From a virus, in IMG/VR virus record IMGVR_UViG_3300046514_000257, positions 1 through 62,766 of that record: a stretch of DNA of 62,766 bases; one strand, written 5' to 3'. The notes under the pieces are model-generated. The model was not told where the DNA came from and searched no databases. It was given only the letters and a program-made list of their open reading frames with translations. A program made the position numbers and the translations under genes. Each line of letters begins with the position of its first letter. Within the stretch, counting starts at the first letter, position 1. This document shows, piece by piece, positions 14,585 through 23,000 of this stretch.

Positions 14585-15487
14585 CTAGGCTGGCGGTGCA
14601 GCGACCAGCGAGGCCGGGTCTGCCGCGTCCACGTAAACCCTTAGCTTGTGGGTCACCGTGGCGATCGAACCGATGAACCCGCCAAGGAACGGCAGCCCGG
14701 CCAGACGACTGATCTCGTTGTCGATCTGGTCTACCGACTTACGCACATTGTCGAGCACGCCGCTGTCGACGGCCTTCCTCACCGGGTCGAGCAAGAGGGC
14801 GACGGATGACGCGAGTTTCCCGATGAACGGAAAGTCGCGGAAGGCGTCGATCTCGTCATCGAGGTTGTCGAGCATCCTCTTGATCGTGGCGAGCGATATG
14901 CCGGTCCCTGGAGCGGAAGCGGCAGGCGCGGGAGTGGTCGACGGCATGGGCTCTTGTCCTTTGGTTGGTGCCGGCGTGGTCGTCGGCGCTGGTGCTGGCT
15001 TCGGGGCAGGCGTGGCCGCTACGTGAGCCTCCCAGGCCTTCTTGGCGCGGACGGCGAGGGCAAGTCGGTCGGGCTCGGCCACGACGCCAGCCATCTCGAA
15101 ATGCTGCTCGAACGCCGCGACCTTGGCCTCAATCGTCGGTGCGGCCGCCACCTCGTCGATCACATGAGAGAACTGGCCCCTGAGCTCGACGAAGAGATAA
15201 TCGTAGCCGGATTGCATGGCCCTGTAGTCGCGGCCGGTCCTGGCGCAGTAGGCCATGTACGCCGCGCGCCGCGGGCCCGTCCATTGCGGCAAGCCGTAGC
15301 CGCCGCTCGGGGCAATCTTGCCGCCCTCTTGAACCTGCTGGATACCGCTCTCGCGGCCGAGGTTGCCGCAGACCGCGAAAGCGTCCATCGGTTCCCATTT
15401 CGGAAAATCGGGCAGTAGCTTTTCGATCAGCCAGACTGCTCGATCTTCGAAGGTCCCAAATGTGGACTTCGACACGTCAAACGCCAT
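14585..15487 (-). CDS. Endolysin with phage tail lysozyme-type catalytic domain
   Basis: 300 residues. The N-terminal 150 carry NLGRESGIQQVQ with the likely catalytic Glu, then GGYGLPQWTGPRR, the pattern of the phage tail lysozyme (lysozyme-like) family that cuts peptidoglycan glycans. A Pro/Ala/Thr linker (155-200) leads to a C-terminal helical region with two similar Asp-rich segments (MLDNLDDEIDAFRDFPFIG and VDQIDNEISRLAGLPFLG), possibly a wall-binding duplication. Placement between holin candidates and a terminator supports lysis rather than a tail role. Confidence 0.82.
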   Translation of the reverse strand: MAFDVSKSTFGTFEDRAVWLIEKLLPDFPKWEPMDAFAVCGNLGRESGIQQVQEGGKIAPSGGYGLPQWTGPRRAAYMAYCARTGRDYRAMQSGYDYLFVELRGQFSHVIDEVAAAPTIEAKVAAFEQHFEMAGVVAEPDRLALAVRAKKAWEAHVAATPAPKPAPAPTTTPAPTKGQEPMPSTTPAPAASAPGTGISLATIKRMLDNLDDEIDAFRDFPFIGKLASSVALLLDPVRKAVDSGVLDNVRKSVDQIDNEISRLAGLPFLGGFIGSIATVTHKLRVYVDAADPASLVAAPPA

Positions 15488-15556
15488 CGGGAGAACTCCT
15501 GAAGGCCCGCAACTATCGAGGCGGTCTTTGTAGCCTTAATCTTCGGCGGAAGATAG

Positions 15557-15593
15557 TAAAAGAAAACGGCCGCCCGGAGAGATAAGGCGGCCG
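15557..15593 (-). terminator. Intrinsic terminator upstream of the lysis genes
   Basis: Stem CGGCCGCC at 15567-15574 and GGCGGCCG at 15586-15593 with an 11-base loop, followed on the minus strand by TTTTCTTTT. It ends transcripts coming from 15617-17019, so the endolysin group (15487 downward) needs either read-through or its own promoter. Confidence 0.8.
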
Positions 15594-15616
15594 CTTCCTC
15601 CAAAACCCTTCGGCGC

Positions 15617-16288
15617 TTAGGCGGAAGGAGGGGACGCCGACGCCGGAGAACTTGGCGCGGGTGTCGCGCCCGGATAGGCGAACGTCCCGGCATTGGACAC
15701 GCCAGCACTGGTCGTCACGGTAACGCGACCGCTGCCCCCAGGCGGGACCGTGGTATCGATCTCCGTATCGCTGATCGCATGGAAGTCCGTGTTGGCCACC
15801 GGAGCTCCACCAAAGTCGACCCCGGTCACACCTGTGAAGCCGGTGCCGGTGATCACGACCGCATCGCCGGGAGCGCCCGAGGCGGGCTCGATGTCGGTAA
15901 TGACGGGCGCGGCGATGTTGACCGAAGGCGGAGTGATCGGCGTCGAGTCGGCGGTAAGCGCGCTCGTGATGTCGTTCAGGTCGGAGATGTTCCGAGCGTG
16001 CAGGTCGTCCAGCTTCGCCTGGACGGCGGGCGAGACGACCGGGCTCGAGGAGAGTTGTGCAATCTCTTTGAGGAGCGTCCCGGCAAGGGTGATGAGCTTG
16101 CCAATTGCGTCATGCGATGCGGCCTCGTCGGCCTCAAGGTCGTCAATGGTTGCCATGATCTTCTGCGTCCTTTGTAGGAGGGTGGCTTGGTTACTCAGCA
16201 ACGTGTGCAAGGCAGCAGACACCGCATGCAGCGTACCCTCGATGCGGACGAGGTGCGGATTGTTGAACGGGTTATCGAAAATGCCCAT
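15617..16288 (-). CDS. Protein with C-terminal IPT/TIG (Ig-like) domain
   Basis: 223 residues. The N-terminal half is helical with coiled-coil character (IDDLEADEAASHDAIGKL). Residues about 127-205 form an IPT/TIG Ig-like domain (VITDIEPASGAPGDAVVITG, GVTGVDFGGAPV, VPPGGSGRVTVTT). Such domains sit on phage surface or accessory proteins and bind glycans weakly. It lies outside the main virion operon, so it is either an accessory virion protein or a cell-surface factor. Confidence 0.75.
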   Translation of the reverse strand: MGIFDNPFNNPHLVRIEGTLHAVSAALHTLLSNQATLLQRTQKIMATIDDLEADEAASHDAIGKLITLAGTLLKEIAQLSSSPVVSPAVQAKLDDLHARNISDLNDITSALTADSTPITPPSVNIAAPVITDIEPASGAPGDAVVITGTGFTGVTGVDFGGAPVANTDFHAISDTEIDTTVPPGGSGRVTVTTSAGVSNAGTFAYPGATPAPSSPASASPPSA

Positions 16289-16333
16289 ACCCCGTTCATA
16301 TGCTCTTAACGTGAAAGCGGCAAGAATGTGCCG

Positions 16334-16498
16334 CTAGGCACGAGGTCTTTTTACGATCTCGACAACGGCCGCGAGCAGGGCCAGGACAAGGTAGACCACC
16401 CCGCAGAGGATCAGGATCGCCAGGACCCACTTCGTGTAGAAGAAGAGCGCGTACAGCACGATCCCGGCGATCACTGCGCCAAACAAATTTTTCGTCAT
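16334..16498 (-). CDS. Small two-span membrane protein
   Basis: 54 residues, MTKNLFGAVIAGIVLYALFF and a second hydrophobic stretch, ending in a basic tail (EIVKRPRA). The ATG overlaps the stop of the glycine-rich secreted gene (ATGA 16498/16495). Could be a holin-like or anchoring protein; unknown. Confidence 0.6.
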   Translation of the reverse strand: MTKNLFGAVIAGIVLYALFFYTKWVLAILILCGVVYLVLALLAAVVEIVKRPRA

Positions 16499-17019
16499 GG
16501 GTGGGTGTTGTGCTTTGGACCGGTCTTCGGGCCTTTGCCGTTGCCCTCGTTGCCAGTGCCGTCGCCGCCACCGTTGCCGACGCCTACACCACAGTTGCCC
16601 CCATTGCCGTGGCCACAGCCACTGCCACCGCCGCCACCGCCGCCTCCACCACCACCCGTGGTCCCGCCGCCTCCCCCGGTCGGATTGATCGTGGGACCAC
16701 CTCCGCCCGAGCCACCGCCACCGGGCGGGTTGACGGGCGGATGGTTTGTCGGGCCACCCGGTAGGCTAACACCACCCGATGGGCTGTTGGCAGCGGTTGT
16801 TATCACCTGCGACCGCTGATGAGATGAGAATGGAAACTCCGAGCTCGTCAGCGGACAGGCCTTGGTGCCTCCGACATTGACGAAATCCCAGTTGGTGAGT
16901 TGGCCACCGGGACAGACGCAGCGGTTCAGCGGGTCGTGAACCAGCGGCGCCGGGCAGGTGGCCGCGGCGAGCGCGATGTTCGGGATCAGGGAAAACACAA
17001 ATGCGAGTGCTGGTTTCAT
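16495..17019 (-). CDS. Secreted protein with Gly-rich low-complexity C-terminus
   Basis: 174 residues from an ATG after a perfect AGGAGGT. Signal peptide MKPALAFVFSLIPNIALA, then a Cys-containing N-terminal part (CPAPLVHDPLNRCVCPGG). The C-terminal half is almost entirely Gly with Pro, Asn and Thr. It looks like a spacer-rich surface or periplasmic protein. It sits just after the terminator of the virion operon, so it is probably expressed from a separate promoter in 17020-17060. Confidence 0.7.
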   Translation of the reverse strand: MKPALAFVFSLIPNIALAAATCPAPLVHDPLNRCVCPGGQLTNWDFVNVGGTKACPLTSSEFPFSSHQRSQVITTAANSPSGGVSLPGGPTNHPPVNPPGGGGSGGGGPTINPTGGGGGTTGGGGGGGGGGGSGCGHGNGGNCGVGVGNGGGDGTGNEGNGKGPKTGPKHNTHP

Positions 17020-17060
17020 TGGGCACCTCCTATGGTGACCGTATAAACGCACGAAACACG

Positions 17061-17089
17061 AAAAAGGAGTGTGACCGACGTCACACCCC
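17061..17089 (-). terminator. Intrinsic terminator at the end of the virion operon
   Basis: Arms GGAGTGTGAC (17066-17075) and GTCACACCCC (17080-17089) pair with one mismatch around a 4-base loop and are followed on the minus strand by TTTTT. The stem begins at the last base of the stop codon of the 2947-residue gene. Confidence 0.85.
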
Positions 17090-20000
17090 TACTGCGCCGT
17101 TCCGAGTAGCCGCGCCCGCTTCGCCAGCGTCGCGTCACGCGCAATCTGTTGGTACTTCATGATCATCATCTGCCGGCCCGCCTCACGCGCCTGATTGATC
17201 TGCTCGGTCATCACGTCGTGCTGAACGTAGGTCGGCCACCCGTTGAACTCGGCCGATTTCACGATGACGTCGAGCCGCTGCTTCGCGATACGGCCGGCGA
17301 GCCGCTGGAAGTCGTCGTACTGCTCGGGCGTCAGGTCGATGTTGAGGATCTTCCTTTCGAGCTTCCCCGGGAACACGCCAATCCGCAGCATGGCGAGGTT
17401 GACCGGGTCCTTGCTCACCCGCTGCTCGTAGATCGCCAGGACGCCAGGGATGAGGCCCTGCGTGTTTGGGAGAGCCTCACCCCAGACGTCGCGGCGCGGG
17501 TACAGGCTCTCCGAGATGCCCGGCACCTTCGCCTTGATGGCGTCCATCACGGTGCGGGCGTCACGCTGATAGGGGTCCATCGCCCGGTCCATCTGTGCCA
17601 GGCCGACCGAGAACGGCACGAAGCTTGAGAGCATATTCTTGATGTAGCCCTCACCGTACCGGCCAGGATCCTCGACCGCCTTGATCAGGTCGGCCGGCCC
17701 CCGCATAAAACTCTCGTCGAGGATGTTCTGAGTGAAGGCCATCTGCAGCACGCCGGCGGCCTGGGCCATGTCCCCATGGCTGGCGGCGTGGGCCACGTCG
17801 TAAAGGTCCGCGGCGATCGATCCAAGCATGCCCCACGGGCCGAGCCGGTTGACCTGATACCACATATCCCCGATGCGGACGCTGTGTGCTTGGTTGCCGG
17901 CGAGCCGCCAGACTGCGGCCTCCTTCGGATCGGACGGACCCGATCCGCTCATGTAGCCCTCAGCCGCGAGCGTCCCGAAGGCGATCGCCATGGCGCTTCC
18001 GACCACCATGCGGCCGATCGCCGTGTCCTGCGCGATAGTGCCGTGTATGCCCATCACGTCCTCGCGGAGCGACGGCGTGAGAAGGCCAACCGGCGTCCGC
18101 TGCAGGACCGCCTGGTTCATGACGTTCCCAGCTATTTTTACGAACGGGTCGACAAATTTTAGGATCGGCGTCTCGCCGAGGACCGGCAATTTGATCGTGG
18201 TGTTCGTCAACCGTGAGAAGAGTTGCAGGAACGGGCCGCCCTTGCCCATCAGGGCGAGCGTGGTGGCGCCGCCGACCGACCGCTCGAGCATCTCGTCGGT
18301 CGGGTTCTTCTGCCAGTGCGCCATCCTCTGGAAAAAGTCATTGCCCGACATCGGGCGCCCGGCCTTCTGTGCGGCCTCGGCGTCGGCGGTCGCGGCTCGG
18401 AACGCTTCGCCGGCTAGGATCGCGCGTTGGTTTGACACTCGCCCATAGGAGTGAAGAGCGGCAATGAACCGCCCAGGCAAACGAAAGAAACTACCGACCG
18501 GGATCGACGGCACCCCCTTGATCGCGACATCTGGCATCTGGCCGAGAGGCGAGTAGCTCAGCCCGACCACCGGAGCTCCCGGTTCGCCACCGGCCGAGAC
18601 CATCTCTGCCGTCGCACGGATCGCGTCACGGATGCCAGTGGTGAACCCGTAGAGGTCGCCCATCACCTCACGCCACGTCACCGGGTCGAGGGAGAGGCTC
18701 TTCGCGACTGTGAGGGCTTGGTCATCGGTGAACGGGATCAGCGGGCGCACCTCCTCGCCCGGCAGGCGCGTCGTCATCCCCGAGCGCAGTCCTTCGAGCC
18801 CAGCCTGTGCCGCTGCGGCTTGCGCAAGGCGTAGTCCCCTAAGCCTCGCCCGTGCTTCTCCGAACGGAATGACCTCACCCTCGCGCCCAAGTCTCTGGGC
18901 GAGACGGCCGACTGCGGCCGCGGCGAGCGTCTCCGGGCCATGCTGCATCAGGGAGATGATCTGGTTCCCAACCGTATAGGTCATGTGGGTCATCGGACCC
19001 GAGATCAGGTTGTTCGTCCAGAACTCGACGATCATCCGCCCGATCGAGCGGGTCTGTCCTTCCTTCTGAATGTACTCTGCAACCTGCACTGGGTCGTCGT
19101 AGCGCCCCCCCAGCTTCGCCTCCACTTGCAACTGGAACAGCGTCTTGCCCGTGGCCTTGGCCGCCAGTTCGTCGTTGAACGTGGCCACGCCCTTGAGTGA
19201 CCGGAACGCCGCTAGCGCTCGACCGGCCTCGGCGGTCGCCCCCGACACCACACGCTGAATGCCGATCAGCCGCTGGCGCGCGGCAGCGTAGGCGGCGATG
19301 TCCTCCGGCTTACCGCTCTCGGCCGCGACCTTCATCGCAGTGCCGGTCGCCTTCGATGCGTCAGTGAACAGCAACCTCAGCGCCACCACCTGCTCGGCGT
19401 TATAGGCGCGACCCCTTACCCATTTATCGACAAGATCCTCGGCTCCGTCCTTGCCCATCGCTTTGGCGAGATCGAGTACCTGACCGGGACTGGACGGGGC
19501 GCGACGGTCAAACGTGAAGTCCTGATGCGCCTCCGCAATTTCCTTCAGCGCCTGATTGATGCTCTCGGGAGTGTCAAGGTTCTCTAGTCGGATGTTTCCG
19601 GCTTTGTCGGTGAACTTTGGGGCTGCCCTTGGGATGGTGTCGGCGGGCTCGGGGGCAAGGGCGGCGATAGGCGAAGCAGGCTTAGGACGTTGGGATCCTC
19701 CAGGCTGTCCTGCTCCTCCATCTGCCCCACCTGATGCCGGAGCGCCTTCTGCCCCAGCTTGACCGCTGCTGCCGCCGACCGCACTTGGTCGTTCAGCCAA
19801 TGCGCCGCCGCCGGCGACAGGCCCGGCAGCGCCGCGAGCTCCTGATAGCGCTCCAAGTTCCGCTGCGCCGCCACCACCCGCTCCTCCAGGCTGGCCTGCT
19901 GCAGCGCTTGGTCCTGCGGATCCCCGCTGCTCTGCGATGGCCCGCTCGATCTCGGCTCTGACATCTCCTGGCACCTCTGTTTCGCGCCGTGCAGTCTCCT

Positions 20001-23000
20001 CGACGACGCGGGCCATCGCTGGATCCGCTTCGTGCGGCTCCGTGTGCTTGGCATCCGCTTCGTGAATGTCGGCTAGGCTCGGGCCACCGGGCGGCCGATC
20101 GGTGATCACCGTGCGCTGCGGCTCGGTAGCGAACATCCGGTCATAGACGTGCCGCATCTCTTCCGTCAGCGGCGCCCACTCTTTGTTCGGGACGGTCGCC
20201 TGCATGTCGACCATCGAGCGATAGAGTTGGCCCATCCACGTCTTGAACCGCTCGAACACGCGCGCCAGGCCGGCAGATGGCGCGACACCTTCGTACAGGT
20301 ACTGCATCCCGCCGTTGGCAAGCTTCTCGTGCGCGGCTTTCGCCTTGGCAGAATAGCCTCTCCCCGAAGGCGTCGTCTCCAGCAGGTCCTCCGCCTTCTC
20401 GACCCCAGCGAACTTCAGCGCCGTCTGTGCGTCGGCCTTCAACTGCTCCGGCGCTAGTGGATGTGCCGCCGCCCGCATCAACTGATTGATGAAATGATGG
20501 AAGCTCTCGTGGATGATCGTGGTGACGTCCGCCGTCTTGCGCATGATTGTGAGAAGGGAGCGGACGCCACCCTCGCCGGGGACGAAGCCACCTTTCTTGG
20601 TCTGCTCGAGAATGTTCGGGCTTTCAGGCGAGAAGGTTCCGCGGTTGGCGACGGACTTGATCTGCTCAGGATTAAAAACAATGTAGCTATCGCCGCGCCC
20701 TTCGGTGGCGTTCTTATAGACTATCCCGTCGTATCCCTTGCGTGCCAGAGCGTCGCGAACAAACTCTCGGTCAATCACGTCGCCAGACGCAGCGTCCACC
20801 TCCTCTTCGGTGAGAATGCGCGATCGGACCATCTGACTAAGCACATCATTCGGTGACCAAGTGTGCAAGTCTGGCCATCTTAGCGGGTGCTCAATGTGTA
20901 GGTAGACCGGCATGAGATTGCCGCCCTCCGGAACATGGCCGGCCCGCAATGCCATAGTGTAGGCCGCCTTGGCCTTCTCTCCCTGTACTACTCCATAGCC
21001 AGAGGCTGACAAGACGCGCTTGGCGGCTGTCGACGCATCACCAAAGTGAAACCCTATGTCTTCGGTGTGCTGAAAGGCGGAGAAGTCAGCGTCAGTCCCA
21101 TGATAGACGACGCGCGGCTTTCCCTCACCATCCACGATCTTACTGTCGCCGAACCACCTTGAAAACGCCGGATTGTTGGTTATATCCTCGCGACCATGAG
21201 TGCCAGAAACCGCGTCACTTGCACCTGCCACACCTGCGGCTCGACCTTTGAACGACCCGCCAGCCAAATCGGCAATTTCTGTAGCCGACCGTGCTATCGA
21301 GCGCACCAGCGCAGTGGCAACGGATTTATTGACACCAAGGGATACCGACGCCTTTTCATCGGAGGCAAGCACATTTTCGAGCACCGCTGGATCGCTCAGC
21401 ACATGCTCGGCAGAGAGCTTCTCCCTTCTGAGGAAGTTCACCACATCAACGGGCAGAGAGCGGATAACCGACTGGAGAACCTGTTGATCACTTCCGACCA
21501 CATCGATCACATGACGCACCACCGACGATTTGACCGCTCCGTCGCGAAGTCCCTTCGCGCTGAAGGTCTCACTCTGAAGCAGATCGGTGAGCGCTTGGGC
21601 GTCTCTCTTCAGTCCATCCACGACGCTCTTCGGCAGATCGATTAATTGGGCAGTGCGCTGGGAGAACTCGCGCGCTTCCGGGTCGCCGCGCCCCTCGTCC
21701 ATCACCCACTTGGGTAGCACACCGGCCTTCTGCTCCGCGTAGTGCGTGTCGGCCGCCGATGCCGTCCGGTTCACTTCGCCGTGCGGGCCGTAATTGACCC
21801 ACGAGTTCTGACCGCGCGTCTCCTCGGTCATCGCCATGCGGGCGAGTTCCGAGTACATGGCCGAGTGCGACCGCCAGGCGTTCTCCTCGCCGGCGGCGCG
21901 GAAGCCGTTGCCGTCTTTAATGTGGCCAAAGTAGTCGTGGACGATCCTGAACACGTCGTTTGCGACGAGCTTCTTGCCGTCGACCACCACGTCGGTCGGG
22001 GCGAGCAGCGGATTGTCCTGGGCAACGCCGCCCTCGCCCGTACCGAAGCCGATGTCCGTTGGGTAGACCCAGAGGTGGTTGTTGTCGCGCACGTCCATCG
22101 CGGCACGGCGCGGGCTTTCGGCGTAGGGGTCCGCCTGCCCCGGCTTGATGAACTCAATCTTGAGACCGGTCTTCTCAATCGCCCGGAACTGGTCGACCGT
22201 CTCCTTGATCATGGCATCGTAGGACGCCTTGACCCTCGGGTCGTTCGGCCGGTTCGCCATCTTGTCGTAGGCTTCGGCGATGCGCTGAGCCCGCTCGACA
22301 TCGACCGGCGCGTAGGTGCGCGGCGGTGCGTAGGGAATGCCGTGTTCGCGGGTGTAGTCCCTGGCGACGTCGTGGGCCACCTTGAGTGGGCCCGGGATGT
22401 AGACGTCGCCGTTCTTGAAGGTTATTGGCTTGTCGGGAAGCCCGACTAGCTTTTCGACCCCGCCGGCTGCTTGTGACGCCCGGTCTGCCGCTGCCGCAGC
22501 ATCGCCTCGTGCTCCGGGTTCCAGTCCTCGCTCGCCGGATCGTAGGGTGTCGGCAGCGGCGTCGGCTCGCTGCTCTCGAAGAGTGTCGAGCCTGCGCGCG
22601 GCGCGGAAGAGGTGCCGCTCGAAAGCAGTTTGAGCAAGCCCTGATCCTTCTGCTCGGAGCGCTTCGCCTGCTGGGCCTGCTGGTTCACCAGCCCCTGCGC
22701 CGCCTCTTTCAAGGTCTGCAAGTTCTTCGCCATAGCCTGCCTTCTCCAGAATATTTCTGTAGACGCCATGGGAGAATAGCACAGCGAAATCAGGTGTGGC
22801 GGATATTTCTTCGTGCGTCAGGCCACCGGCCTTGAGTATTTGCTGGGCCGTTTCGCCCTGCCCAGCCTTCTCGTAAAGCGTCTTCGCCCACGACCAGATC
22901 GTCTCTTGGATCTCGGCCGGCGTCCACGTCTCGCCGGTCAGGCGGCTGATGACATCCGCGGCCTTCCGCACCGCCGCCGTGTAGGCGATGTACCCAGCGC

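Noticed and set aside
21190-21650. Intein or group I intron in the giant gene
   Set aside because: The endonuclease is on the opposite strand and there are no intein splicing blocks or intron core sequences that I can see; read-through is the simpler view.
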